50,055 nt of DNA from Candidatus Omnitrophota bacterium. GTDB taxonomy: Bacteria; Omnitrophota; Gorgyraeia; JAGLLT01. The DNA is taken from NCBI GenBank assembly GCA_030632085.1, contig DAOVJY010000008.1, positions 1 to 50,055 of the forward strand, written 5' to 3'. The notes beneath the pieces were generated by a model that made no database searches, was not told the origin of the DNA, and worked only from the letters and a program-made list of their open reading frames with translations. Each line of letters opens with the position of its first letter. Positions within the stretch are counted from its first letter, which is position 1. Below, in pieces: positions 39,528 to 49,875 of the stretch. The position numbers and the translations under genes are program-made.

Positions 39528-42500
39528 CTAAGGTTCTAACCTTGTAACAAACTTTATGTCATCAATATATATAGTGCCATCCATATCGTCCCATTCAAAG
39601 ACTATCTTAAACATCTTAAGTAGGCTTATATCTACACCCTGTTTTACAAAATCTATTAACGGTATATTAACCTTTTGCCAGGAAGTACTGATATCTACAT
39701 ACTCTTCTAAATCTAACTGATTGTCTGTGTACTCATCACCTGCCCCATTATCAAAATAAATATTTGGCCTTTCAAGCCCTCTCTTTCCTTTTATCCAAAA
39801 AGATAATGTATTATATTTAGATACATCTAAATTATTTAATATAGTAATATATCCACAGTATGTACCAGGCGTTCCATCTCTTCTTGCTGCTTTTACGCCA
39901 GTATAAGATATTTGATAGCAATAATCTCTCTCTTTATATATATTCTCTTTTATATAATCTGTTTTTATTGTTGCAAGTCCATTACTAAAGATCCAATTTC
40001 CTCCTCCTAAAAAATTTATTGACTCGCGGCCTACATTAAAATTGTCAACAGTAAGAGGCGGTACCTCTTCAGCAAAATATATATTGTCAATACAGACCAA
40101 TCCTTTCTTAAGACCTATCCAGTTTTCAAAAGCAAAAGATAATCTCTCTACTTTTGACCAGTCTTTTATTTCTGAAAAACAGGCTAAAGGTATTGAGATT
40201 TTCTGCCATCCATTAGTATATTCACCGGTTAAATAACCATATATATGTACCTTAGGCTCAATCCCCGTTGAATCTCTTAAGCCCACCCGCATGAGTTCAT
40301 CGCCCTTTATATCCTTTACCCAGAAATTCAATGAATTATAATTTCTTAAATCTATACCTTCTAAGGAGGTCCAATAACCTGCATAATCCTCCGGCCCTAA
40401 CACTTTATAATTTAACTCTAATAAATAACCGCTTTCTTCCTTACAATAAATAGCAGTGCACTCTCCTCCCGCTTTGGGATTTGTGAAATAATGAGGTTTA
40501 CCGCCAAGTTTATTTGGAGATTCACCGTCATCAAAATCATCTACTTTGAGTATAGAATTATTCTTAATATCATCGATATTTATTTTGCAGTGAGCTGTTT
40601 TAGACCAGTTTCCTGCTCTATCTTGACAACGAATGTGAAAATACCAACCGCCCGGTCCTAAATCTGTGTAAACTTTCGATTTTTCACTACTATCTATTTT
40701 ATCACCAGGTTTAGTTTTCGGATTTTGGTCTATAAGAAAAGAATAACCTTTTATCAAGAGCGGCTCATCGCTATCCCAAGAAAATGAGGCTAAATTTTTG
40801 TCTTCCGCGTAGGAAACAAGAGAATATATCTTTGGAGGGTCTGGTTTTATTGTATCTTTAGAGTAGTCTATAACAAAGTTAAATTTAACCGGTTCTTTTA
40901 TCGAGTTATCACAAAAATCCCTAGCCTCGCTTAGCTCTACTGTTACCTTTTCTTTATCTTTAAAGAAAGTGCCTGTTAGGCTGGCAGTGAAAGTCAACGT
41001 CTCTGAAGCTTGATTATAATTTAAGGCAGGAGTGGTCACATCATACTCTCTGTTGTTTATCTTCAACTTGATAGTCTCTGGAGCAACACCTACGCCTTCT
41101 GCGTCTATTAAATGTAAGGCTATTTTATCCTCAGCTGAGTGACTACCATTAAAAGGTGTGGTTGAATTTATCGTAGGGCATTTGGTATCTATCTTTAACC
41201 AATAATGATTTGCCTTGCCCCAATTGCCTGCTTCGTCCTTAGCGCGAACGTGAAAATACCACTTACCATCAGCGATATTCCGGTAAGAAACAAAATTCTT
41301 CGGGCCTTCACTTACTGTATCAGGCAAAGTAGCTAAGTTTTGGTCAAAGCAAAAACTATATTCTAAGTCTTTACTTAAATCATCCTTCGCTGTAAACATA
41401 AATTCACAATTGGAATTGGCAAAGCCTAATTTAGTTATCTTAAAGTTATCTATAAAATAAGAAGTGTCTTTTTTATTTTTACCATATTTCAATTTCATAT
41501 AACCTGACTCATCCCAATCAGCCATAATTATTTCTTCAACCGGATAAGTATCTATATCCACTATTTTCCCAAGCAGGCGGTAAAGATTAAATGAAGCTGT
41601 ATGCCACCTATTATCGGCAACAATATTTTCTATCTTTCCAATATTTTCTATATTAAGTCTTAGATATCCCTTCGGCTTATCAGTAAACTCAATTTCATAC
41701 CATCTTTTATTTACCTTCACTAAAAAATTTATTTCAATATCAGGAGAAATTTTATAATCAAAGGATATAAAAGGATACTCTTTTGCATTAAACGGTTTTG
41801 AGACTACGGTTGAGGCAAAATTACCGCCATAATTTTTGTTAGTAAGTTTCAAATACATCTGTGTTTTATCTTTTGAACTCTCCAGTGACAAAGATGCCCC
41901 TTTATATTTATCTCTTTCAGACCATGGGCCAAAACCATCTTCAAAAGTATTCTGTATTAATGAGGGGTGGGTCTTAGAAATAATCTTTGGAGCAGGCGGG
42001 GGTATCGAATCAGAAAATACAACCTTATCCTGTTTATTTGAGTCAGTCATTGATATCACTTTAATGACTTCATTATGTCTTCTTACGCCAATTTTTCTCT
42101 CTCGCCTTGAGCTGTTTTTTGAAATGCTGACAATGCCTCTATATACTCCTGTATTGTGCCCGGTCTCAAACAACTGAACTTTTATGCCTTTGGAATCAGT
42201 ATCTTCACTTAATAACTTAACATCAGTTGCATCTATAGTGTGTGGGTTTATATCTTCTCCTTTTAATTCTATATAGAGTTTATCTCGTAATTCTACCGGC
42301 TCATCTTTTGGATGAAGAAAACTTTTTTTCATAAAGCGCAAATATTTTATTTTTTTCGGTGAATGTGTTGTGACATAACATACCACTGATTTAGAAAAAG
42401 GACTGCTCTGTCTAAATGGGTCAATCGCCTTTGCTTTAATGACATTTTTCCCTTTTTTTAATAAAACATTTTCTAAAGTAAAAATTCCTGTTTTTTTATC

Positions 42501-43502
42501 CGGTGTTGCTTTACCCTGGCTTTCTCCATCTACAAAAATTTCTACTTCTGTATTAATATCGGTTTCACCTTTTGCGGCTATCAACTTCAGGGGAGTTGGT
42601 GAATAAGGTTTATACATAAGAGGCCTTGAAGGAGGTTTAATCTTAGCTAATATACAATAGTAGGCAATGCCGGGAGTAATACCTGAAAGTGTTGTCGTTA
42701 AGGCATTATTTTCAAAATCAACACAGGTATCCATATATTCCCATTTACTTGTATATGGGTTGTACGAATATAAGCCTAACTTTTTTTCATCAAGAGATTT
42801 TATATCGCTATCTGAATATTTAATTTTTAAAGCAGCATTTTCTATAAATTTCTCACCCTGAGGCCTGATTGTATAAATTTTGCTAACAAGTCTATAACAT
42901 GAGGAGATAGAAATATCTTTATCTAATACGGGTTTTATGCCAAAGACCTTAAATGAACTCTCTATTGCCTGTTCAGGTATACTTAATATTACTTTTTTAT
43001 CTTTACTTTCAACTACTCCACCATAGACAATAGAGATTACTCTGCCTACCTCAATAGTAATTCTATCTTCTATTTTTTTACCATCTTTACCAAAGACCAA
43101 AAGTCTTACAGTATATATTCCATTTAAATCAACGGGATGTTCGCCATAGACATAATTAGAAAGTCCTGTCTTCCAGGTAGCTAAATTTCCATGGAGAGTC
43201 TGGTCACCTATAGCAATCTCCTTGATAGCTACATCTTCCCTTTGAGGAGTGGTGGAAGTGATAATTTCAACCCATTCTTGTGGTTCAGGGCCTTCTCCAT
43301 ACTCTACTGTATATTTTTTGAAATTTCTGCCATAGGCCAGTCCAAAGATAGGAACATCCGCTCTCACTAAAGCATTTTCTCTTGGAATATCTATGTTGGC
43401 AACAAGTTCCTCAGTTGCAGAATCTTCTTTTGATAAACTCACTGATATGGGGGAAAATGAGATAATTAAGATGCTGAAGATAATAAAATGTTTAAAATTC
43501 AT
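39528..43502 (-). CDS. Giant secreted protein with Ig-like and carbohydrate-binding-like domains
   Basis: 1324 aa with a signal peptide (about 1-24). Ig-like modules are visible (GLYSYNPYTSKWEYMDTC; AEVEIFVDGES-type segment; PPKIYSLVSYAEDKNLASFS). Three galactose-binding-like jelly-roll modules lie at about 515-690, 1000-1165 and 1168-1324, each starting near a Phe-Asp/Glu-Asp-Gly or Asn-Phe motif and ending in FIDNFKI, CIDNIYF or YIDDIKFV, as in CBM11/CIA30-type domains. Ser/Tyr-rich surface chain; no catalytic domain seen. It is the last gene of the operon and overlaps the hydrolase gene by 11 bases. Probably binds glycans outside the cell (inference). Confidence 0.75.
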   Translation of the reverse strand: MNFKHFIIFSILIISFSPISVSLSKEDSATEELVANIDIPRENALVRADVPIFGLAYGRNFKKYTVEYGEGPEPQEWVEIITSTTPQREDVAIKEIAIGDQTLHGNLATWKTGLSNYVYGEHPVDLNGIYTVRLLVFGKDGKKIEDRITIEVGRVISIVYGGVVESKDKKVILSIPEQAIESSFKVFGIKPVLDKDISISSCYRLVSKIYTIRPQGEKFIENAALKIKYSDSDIKSLDEKKLGLYSYNPYTSKWEYMDTCVDFENNALTTTLSGITPGIAYYCILAKIKPPSRPLMYKPYSPTPLKLIAAKGETDINTEVEIFVDGESQGKATPDKKTGIFTLENVLLKKGKNVIKAKAIDPFRQSSPFSKSVVCYVTTHSPKKIKYLRFMKKSFLHPKDEPVELRDKLYIELKGEDINPHTIDATDVKLLSEDTDSKGIKVQLFETGHNTGVYRGIVSISKNSSRRERKIGVRRHNEVIKVISMTDSNKQDKVVFSDSIPPPAPKIISKTHPSLIQNTFEDGFGPWSERDKYKGASLSLESSKDKTQMYLKLTNKNYGGNFASTVVSKPFNAKEYPFISFDYKISPDIEINFLVKVNKRWYEIEFTDKPKGYLRLNIENIGKIENIVADNRWHTASFNLYRLLGKIVDIDTYPVEEIIMADWDESGYMKLKYGKNKKDTSYFIDNFKITKLGFANSNCEFMFTAKDDLSKDLEYSFCFDQNLATLPDTVSEGPKNFVSYRNIADGKWYFHVRAKDEAGNWGKANHYWLKIDTKCPTINSTTPFNGSHSAEDKIALHLIDAEGVGVAPETIKLKINNREYDVTTPALNYNQASETLTFTASLTGTFFKDKEKVTVELSEARDFCDNSIKEPVKFNFVIDYSKDTIKPDPPKIYSLVSYAEDKNLASFSWDSDEPLLIKGYSFLIDQNPKTKPGDKIDSSEKSKVYTDLGPGGWYFHIRCQDRAGNWSKTAHCKINIDDIKNNSILKVDDFDDGESPNKLGGKPHYFTNPKAGGECTAIYCKEESGYLLELNYKVLGPEDYAGYWTSLEGIDLRNYNSLNFWVKDIKGDELMRVGLRDSTGIEPKVHIYGYLTGEYTNGWQKISIPLACFSEIKDWSKVERLSFAFENWIGLKKGLVCIDNIYFAEEVPPLTVDNFNVGRESINFLGGGNWIFSNGLATIKTDYIKENIYKERDYCYQISYTGVKAARRDGTPGTYCGYITILNNLDVSKYNTLSFWIKGKRGLERPNIYFDNGAGDEYTDNQLDLEEYVDISTSWQKVNIPLIDFVKQGVDISLLKMFKIVFEWDDMDGTIYIDDIKFVTRLEP

Positions 43503-45828
43503 TGCTTATATTAGCCAGAAGGTTCAAGTTGTGTTTATTATATGAAGGTGAGTTGTTTACTTTTACGAGAACCTCTTCTTTGGCGCCAATAGCTTCAAGA
43601 TGAGAGGCTAATTGATGGTTATGCTTTTCATAATTTTCTTTAATAGCTTGGCGGCATCTGCTTAATTTTGATTCAATGCTACTTTGCCTATCTCTTGAGC
43701 AAAAATTAAGATTTATCTCTCTTGAATGCTGGATAAATGTAGGGTCAGCAAAGATTAAATCCTGACCTGATGTATCCCAGTTTGTTGAAAGGAGCAACTG
43801 TTTAGTTGCCGCAGGTGTTTGAGTGCGGTCAATTAGAGGATCTTCAGTAGTTGTGGCTTTGGCCAAAATCCTTATCTTATACCAAGTGCATTGAGGAACT
43901 TTAGCTCCGGCTTCATTCGTGCCGTCCCAAGTAGTAAAATCTATAAAGGTTTTAGTATAGCTACCTTCAGTGCCACCTAATGTGACAGGTATAACTGTTA
44001 ATCCGTTTTTCTCTAATTTTTTAGTTGGTGTCTTAGAAGGTTTACCATTTTCTTGTTTAAACAGCCAAACCTCAACTAGCATATTTTGGAATTTTTCATC
44101 AGTTATAGTAAATTCTTGCAAAGTACCATATTTGGCACGAGGGTTCTCTCCTGTATCATAAGGAGGTACATCCACCTGCCAATCATAATCAGAAGGACCA
44201 TCATCATTAACAAAATATAAATCTGTTATTTTTGGACGGCATAAATAAGCGATTACTTCATCTGTAAAACTTCCGTCATTGGCATATTTTTCGGCGGGGT
44301 TTTTAATCTTAAGTCTAAATTCATTGGTGCCTGTATGTAATTTCTTTTTTACAAAAAACTCACCTGGCTCTAAGTCTAATTTAGGCTCATTACCATCTAT
44401 GTCTATAACTTTCGGGCCTTTTCTGGATTTTAAGAATTCTTTATCTGGATAAGCATTATAAGGTTTATTATCCTTGAAGCCTGGGTCAACTGGACTTCCA
44501 TTTAAGGTCATCTCCTCTATCTCTATATCTGCCAAGAGATAGTCCTTCACCTTGACTACAATATAATATTCCATATTCTCCGCTCTTTGCGTCTCATCTA
44601 CTGCAATGGCGTAAATACGTTCGATTTCAGGTTTGTCTTCAATGGCTTGGAGGATGGTTTGCCAATTAGATGCTTCTTGAGTATGATGAGCAGATATTAT
44701 TGTATATGAACCTTTTTTTGGCTCTATCCCTAATTGGCTCTGGGTAGTTACAACACCATCGCCATCTTTTATGGCATTTGATATAGATTGCTTTACGCCA
44801 TCAAAAGTAGGAAATTTATTAAAATCAGATTCATAATTGTTACGTAATATATTAACTCCCCAAGCAGCAGGTAACCATCCTACATTCTCATAATCAAAGC
44901 TACCAATTATACTAAAATATTTCTTTGGGTTGGATAAATGCTGACTTGACTTACCTAAAAATGTTTTTGTGCCATCAATAGAGAGATCAATAGTGATATC
45001 TTGCTTCTTATTTTTATATGCTTTTTCAAAAACTTTATGATAACTCACATCTCCTGCGAGACGTAGTTGTTCTAATGCTATGCCATCTGGATTAGGAACT
45101 TTCTTTCTAACAAGTGAATTGAAAATCTCTCGCCATAATTGATTTCGATATGTCTGAATCTGAGATGACAATTTATCATAAATAAGACCATCAACAATCA
45201 TTATTGAAGATTTATCAGCAAAAATCCTGCGAGAGCCCACGCTTTGTGAAAAAAACTTAAAATAATCTTTCACCATAGGACCTAATACTTTATCATAAAC
45301 TTCATTTAAACTCCAAACCACACTTGCACTTGGCGCACCAAGATGAGGAGTACCAAGAAAAATAACTTTATCTATTTTATCCTTGTAATCAGGCTCTTGG
45401 TATAATAACGAACGCACCACTAATCCCCCCATGCTATGAGCAACAATAATCACCTTACGCTCACTCTCAGGAACTTCAGAAGGGAATGAATGCTTAAGAG
45501 CCATTAATATTATAGTTTCTAATTCATTTATAGCTGATTTTTTAATGTCTCTATTATTTGAATATTGACAAAATGGAAAATAATGTTGTTTATTTGTATG
45601 GAAATATTCATATCCATCTTCGTCTGTATAGAAGTATTCATTTAACTTATCTCGTGTATCCTTAAAGGTTTTCCAGCTTCCAGGGTCAATGCCATGGACA
45701 AAGATTATGGGATATGGCTGATATTTTTCTTTATTTTCTTCTGCAAAACTGAAATTATTTGCAATAGCTATCCATATAATTATAGTTAATAAAATATACC
45801 TTTTTACTTTTATGTTTTTCATAATCAA
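43492..45828 (-). CDS. Secreted alpha/beta hydrolase, PGAP1/lipase-like
   Basis: 778 aa. Signal peptide about 10-29. Hydrolase domain about 38-300 with oxyanion FVHG (43-46), nucleophile Ser132 in VAHSMGGLVVRS and FLGTPHLGAP. The later part has beta-rich modules, one FlgD-like (TTWDGTNEAGAKVPQCTWYK, about 655-680). It probably cleaves an ester or acyl bond at the cell surface. It overlaps the membrane-protein gene by four bases. Confidence 0.82.
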   Translation of the reverse strand: MIMKNIKVKRYILLTIIIWIAIANNFSFAEENKEKYQPYPIIFVHGIDPGSWKTFKDTRDKLNEYFYTDEDGYEYFHTNKQHYFPFCQYSNNRDIKKSAINELETIILMALKHSFPSEVPESERKVIIVAHSMGGLVVRSLLYQEPDYKDKIDKVIFLGTPHLGAPSASVVWSLNEVYDKVLGPMVKDYFKFFSQSVGSRRIFADKSSIMIVDGLIYDKLSSQIQTYRNQLWREIFNSLVRKKVPNPDGIALEQLRLAGDVSYHKVFEKAYKNKKQDITIDLSIDGTKTFLGKSSQHLSNPKKYFSIIGSFDYENVGWLPAAWGVNILRNNYESDFNKFPTFDGVKQSISNAIKDGDGVVTTQSQLGIEPKKGSYTIISAHHTQEASNWQTILQAIEDKPEIERIYAIAVDETQRAENMEYYIVVKVKDYLLADIEIEEMTLNGSPVDPGFKDNKPYNAYPDKEFLKSRKGPKVIDIDGNEPKLDLEPGEFFVKKKLHTGTNEFRLKIKNPAEKYANDGSFTDEVIAYLCRPKITDLYFVNDDGPSDYDWQVDVPPYDTGENPRAKYGTLQEFTITDEKFQNMLVEVWLFKQENGKPSKTPTKKLEKNGLTVIPVTLGGTEGSYTKTFIDFTTWDGTNEAGAKVPQCTWYKIRILAKATTTEDPLIDRTQTPAATKQLLLSTNWDTSGQDLIFADPTFIQHSREINLNFCSRDRQSSIESKLSRCRQAIKENYEKHNHQLASHLEAIGAKEEVLVKVNNSPSYNKHNLNLLANISNEF

Positions 45829-46460
45829 TTTCCCTTAGATAGAAAAGCATCAATTTTTAAAGTAGGGAGTAAGGTAAAAACCAGCCACATCAAGAAAAAC
45901 TCTATAGAGTGATGAATATATGATAGTATTATATCTGGAATATAACGCGAACTTGTCTCTATTTCAATATGCAAATACCACAATGTAATTGCTAATATTC
46001 CGCCAAGCCCTACAAACCATCCTAGCCATATAAATACTCTTTTATTAATAGCGCTTAATTTTTGCAATGGCAGCAAATGATAACAAATAAAAGTATATGC
46101 CACTGAGAAAACAAAGAATGTTATGACGGAATATATAAAATAATTAAAGAAATCTGTTAATGCAAACCAGCCAACAAAACCTTTTGTCCATATTGCGAAC
46201 CAAAACAATGACCACAGAACCCAAAGTATTAGAGATATTAAAGTTATTATAAAATACAATAAATATCTATTTCTACTAACTCCTCTATAAAATATCACCA
46301 TGGGGATAACCAGAGAAATTGTATAAGGACCACTATATACCAAATATATAATATCTGGTTTCCAATAAGCATATTTCTGAAGAGCCCACAACAAAACTCC
46401 CAATCCCAATATAACCCAGAATGTTTTAGAAAATATTACTTTCTTAACTTGTCCATTCAT
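45825..46460 (-). CDS. Membrane protein of unknown function
   Basis: 211 aa with about six membrane helices and many Trp residues (LLWALQKYAYWKPDIIYLVY, LWVLWSLFWFAIWTKGFVGW). No family recognised. It is translationally coupled to the hydrolase gene and lies 11 bases after the Ig-like gene. Confidence 0.75.
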   Translation of the reverse strand: MNGQVKKVIFSKTFWVILGLGVLLWALQKYAYWKPDIIYLVYSGPYTISLVIPMVIFYRGVSRNRYLLYFIITLISLILWVLWSLFWFAIWTKGFVGWFALTDFFNYFIYSVITFFVFSVAYTFICYHLLPLQKLSAINKRVFIWLGWFVGLGGILAITLWYLHIEIETSSRYIPDIILSYIHHSIEFFLMWLVFTLLPTLKIDAFLSKGN

Positions 46461-46471
46461 TTGCTTCTCTC

Positions 46472-49400
46472 CTACTCAAACTCCCAATCCGGTATCCCTG
46501 TATTTATCTGGATATTTGAATAAACATTTGTAGTAGTATATTCAATTTCAGTTAAGTTTTTATATAAGGTTTCGCTCTCTTTCTGGAATATCCAAATATC
46601 ATCTATTTGTACAAAATCTGAATCTTCTATTACATATAAATCTATTTCATCAGCAGTCTTTGAATAGTATTTTGTTTTTATAACTACACCTTTTGTATAA
46701 TCCACATAGTCTATCTCATATGAATATTCTTCTGTCTGGCCTTGCTCTTTAGTTTTTATAACATATATGTTACTAGCTGAATCATATGATATAATCTCTC
46801 TTTGCATCTCTACATTTTCTGTTGAGGTTTCTAAAGGTGGTCTAATTTTTACTTGTGGTTCTGGTGATATCTCTTTTACTTTCTGCTTATCACCTTTTTG
46901 CCATATCTTAAGCTGCATTTCTGATGGTAAGAAATCAGCATCGCTTGTAACATATATATCAGCCTTGATGTCCTGTATCTTTTCATCATTGGCATTTACT
47001 TTGGTAATAATATCATCAATGGTTACTATTAGTGGTTCTGAAGTAGTTATACTAAAGGTAGTTGTAACAGCAGGGTCTGTTGATAAGCTAGCTGTAATCT
47101 GAGTTACGGTTTCAGGTGTAACAGGAGCTGTGAAATTGACACTGGCTTCACCATAGTAGTTGGTAGTGGCTGAATTAGCTGAGAGTGTGCCTGTGCCTTG
47201 TGAGATAGAGAAGTCTATCTGTTCGTCTTGGATAGCATTGTTATAGGCATCGGTAAGTTTAACGATAATAGGTATGGTTGCTCCTGGAACCGGTGTTACT
47301 GATTCATTAGTGAGTTTGATTAGGTTTGCTGGTTGAGCTGGTTTTGTATCAACAGAGAAGGTAGTTTTAACTAATGGGTGGCTTAGAGATTTGGTTTCTA
47401 CTTTATTGATTATAGAGGCATCTGTGTCTGTAGTTAGAGTAGTGGTGGCCAAGCCATCAAAATCTGTTAAGGCATATTGAGAAACAAGGGCACCATTTCC
47501 CTGAGTTATGGTAAACTCTATCTCCTCATTTATTATCGGGGCATCATTGCAATAGAGTTTTATGGTTAAGTCCCAGTTTGAACCGGCTTCCGGAATTCCT
47601 TCTTCATATTCAGCTATATCTCCAGAAACCTTGATTAATTCATAGTGTTTTAGCTCAGGAGTTTTTATGATAATAGCGTCCTGGTATTTGTTATCCAATT
47701 CATCATAGCCGGTTGCAGTTATGACTGACTTAATTGGATTTAACCTTATGTAATCTGCAGTAAAGTTAGTATCTTCTATTGTGCCTGTGGAGGTCTCAAC
47801 AAAGATATAGCTAATATCAGTGGTATTTGCGCCTGAAACCGTAATAGGTGAAAGGTTAATAGTAGTGTTATGAGCCGGGTTGGTTATAGTTACTTTTGGT
47901 GTAGTGGTATCATAGGTAAAGGCGTGTGTCTTTTGGCCTATATTGCCAGCCTGGTCTTGTGCTTCAATAGTTATAGTATTTATGCCTTCTATTAGTGAAG
48001 GTTGAGCTATGAAGTATTTATTGTATTCACCTATTTCTATTAGCTCAGCAGGGGCATCATTGATAGTAACAGAGGTTGTATCCTCTGAGACTCTACCATA
48101 GATGATATTACTCTTAGTAGTAGCATTTTCATCCGGTGTAAAGACATTGATGCTTGGCGGTGTTAAGTCTAACTTTACATCTATCTGCTTAGTGGCGGTT
48201 TGGCAGCCTAATATAGCTTTAGCAGTTATGATGTTAATGCCTTTTGTTATCTCTACAGAAGCACTGAAGGTGTTATCTATTACAGCAGCAGAAACACTGT
48301 TAACGGTGACAGCAGCGCTATCTGTAGATATCGTACCTTCAATTGTAATAGGCGAAGTATTAAATAAAGCATTGTCTTCAGGTGAGGTGATATTAATTAA
48401 AAGGGTAGTTTCATCATTAGCAATAATGCCATCACTATGCCCTTCATCACTTTCGATGCCAGCACCATTTATGGCTATGACATTAAAGTAGTAGGTCTGG
48501 CCTTGAGCGAGAGAAAGGCCTGTGTGGGTGACCTGTGTATTTGTTCCTGCAGAAGTCCAGTTGACTATATCTATTTGACCTTGAGCTGTACCTATGGAGT
48601 ATTTGTATTCAGAGATACCTGTTTCTAAGTCTTGGGATGACCAAGTGGCGTGTAATTCAGTTAGAGAGGTGGTGTAGTCTCCGCCATCAGTAACAACTGG
48701 AGTAGTGGGAGGTGTATTATCAACCGTAACTGTGATAGAATCAGAGGAAGAATTTCCGGCCAAGTCTATAGCCTCTGCAATGATGTCATTCTGACCTAAG
48801 CTCAAATTTATATTCTCAGCGGTAAAGGTTCCACTATCAACTGTAGCTGTTTCTCCATTGACAGCTACAACAGGGTTATTATCTATATTATCATTAACCG
48901 CGCCTGTGACAGAAATAGATGTGGTGGTGAATATGGCACCATTTAGAGGTGAAGTTATGCTAACTACAGGGTCTGTTGTATCTAAAATTATAGTATCAGA
49001 TATATCAGTATCTCCTGACCAGTTACCAGCTCCATCTCTGAATTTGACATAGACTGTTTTTGTACCATCGCCAGCGGTTAGGATCCAGAGTTTTGAAGTG
49101 GAGTAACTTTCAGGAGTTGAGAAACTACTGCCATCGTTAGAAAACTGCATCTCAACTACACCTGAGAGATTATCTACGGCAGAAAGAGTCAAGGTAACTT
49201 GTGGTAAGTTGGTGTATGAGTTGCCATTGTTGATGGTGATCGTGCCTTGGGGCGGGGTGTTGTCAACCGTAACTGTAATGGCGGGTGAATCTAAAGGATG
49301 GACTTTGTTTTTAAATGGCTTAGAACGTTTTGGAGTTTGTTGTTTTGAAGCATAGATTTGATGCTCTCCATCTGAATAAGCAGTGGTATCCCAGCTATAT

Positions 49401-49621
49401 TGGTAGGGAGAAGCGGTGTCTTCTCCTACTAATTCATTATCTATATAGAACTTAATAGGCTTTATCTTCGGGATTTTAGTAAGTTGGGCTTCTATTAGGA
49501 CTGTTTCGTTAACAAAGGTGTTGTCTTGGGGCGAGGTTATGGTTATCTCTTGAGAATAGGCTGGGTTTAAAAGGCTAAATAGGCAAACAAGAAAAAAAAG
49601 AATAGATAAGAATTTTTTCAA
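46472..49621 (-). CDS. Large secreted Ig-like protein with LolA-like C-terminus
   Basis: 1049 aa, signal peptide about 1-23. Repeated Ig-like modules follow: ITSPQDNTFVNETVLIEAQL, VSITSPLNGAIFTTTSISVT, a fibronectin-like module (YKYSIGTAQGQIDIVNWTSA) and two Big_1-type modules near residues 660-860 (ITQGNGALVSQYALTDFDGL; ISQGTGTLSANSATTNYYGE). The last about 190 residues resemble outer-membrane lipoprotein-sorting (LolA/LolB-like) folds (IKADIYVTSDADFLPSEMQL; LYVIEDSDFVQIDDIWIFQK). First gene of the four-gene envelope operon. Thr-rich and repetitive. Confidence 0.75.
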   Translation of the reverse strand: MKKFLSILFFLVCLFSLLNPAYSQEITITSPQDNTFVNETVLIEAQLTKIPKIKPIKFYIDNELVGEDTASPYQYSWDTTAYSDGEHQIYASKQQTPKRSKPFKNKVHPLDSPAITVTVDNTPPQGTITINNGNSYTNLPQVTLTLSAVDNLSGVVEMQFSNDGSSFSTPESYSTSKLWILTAGDGTKTVYVKFRDGAGNWSGDTDISDTIILDTTDPVVSITSPLNGAIFTTTSISVTGAVNDNIDNNPVVAVNGETATVDSGTFTAENINLSLGQNDIIAEAIDLAGNSSSDSITVTVDNTPPTTPVVTDGGDYTTSLTELHATWSSQDLETGISEYKYSIGTAQGQIDIVNWTSAGTNTQVTHTGLSLAQGQTYYFNVIAINGAGIESDEGHSDGIIANDETTLLINITSPEDNALFNTSPITIEGTISTDSAAVTVNSVSAAVIDNTFSASVEITKGINIITAKAILGCQTATKQIDVKLDLTPPSINVFTPDENATTKSNIIYGRVSEDTTSVTINDAPAELIEIGEYNKYFIAQPSLIEGINTITIEAQDQAGNIGQKTHAFTYDTTTPKVTITNPAHNTTINLSPITVSGANTTDISYIFVETSTGTIEDTNFTADYIRLNPIKSVITATGYDELDNKYQDAIIIKTPELKHYELIKVSGDIAEYEEGIPEAGSNWDLTIKLYCNDAPIINEEIEFTITQGNGALVSQYALTDFDGLATTTLTTDTDASIINKVETKSLSHPLVKTTFSVDTKPAQPANLIKLTNESVTPVPGATIPIIVKLTDAYNNAIQDEQIDFSISQGTGTLSANSATTNYYGEASVNFTAPVTPETVTQITASLSTDPAVTTTFSITTSEPLIVTIDDIITKVNANDEKIQDIKADIYVTSDADFLPSEMQLKIWQKGDKQKVKEISPEPQVKIRPPLETSTENVEMQREIISYDSASNIYVIKTKEQGQTEEYSYEIDYVDYTKGVVIKTKYYSKTADEIDLYVIEDSDFVQIDDIWIFQKESETLYKNLTEIEYTTTNVYSNIQINTGIPDWEFE

Positions 49622-49659
49622 AAGCTGTTCCTTTACTATATCTTATGCTCTTTAAAATT

Positions 49660-49684
49660 TACTTACACCTACGAGGTGTAAGTT
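49660..49684. repeat. Perfect palindrome before the large operon
   Basis: ACTTACACCT-ACG-AGGTGTAAGT, a 10-bp stem with a three-base loop, about 40 bases upstream of the start codon of the Ig-like gene. It may be a REP-like hairpin or a leader structure. Confidence 0.75.
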
Positions 49685-49702
49685 CTTTTTGTAAGATACG
49701 TT

Positions 49703-49731
49703 ACTTTAACATAGACTGATTTCCTTTTCAA
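49703..49731 (-). promoter_or_regulatory. Promoter of the four-gene envelope operon
   Basis: -35 TTGAAA (49731-49726), a 17-base spacer, -10 TAAAGT (49708-49703). Confidence 0.5.
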
Positions 49732-49846
49732 GGAAAAAATATTGTCTTGTCAAGCAAAGTTAAAATGTCCCCTTCTTTTATGGTTTTTTTGCATTTTTTT
49801 GCTTTTATTAAGATGCTGAGGATAATGAAAAAAGTGAAAAAAAGGG

Positions 49847-49875
49847 TCAGAGAAAAAAGGGGTCAGAGTGATTTT
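49847..49875. repeat. GGGTCAGAG direct repeats at the RAYT3 end
   Basis: GGGTCAGAG occurs twice (about 49848-49856 and 49860-49868) and overlaps the stop codon of RAYT3. This arrangement, with repeat and transposase 3' end overlapping, is also seen at RAYT2. Confidence 0.6.
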
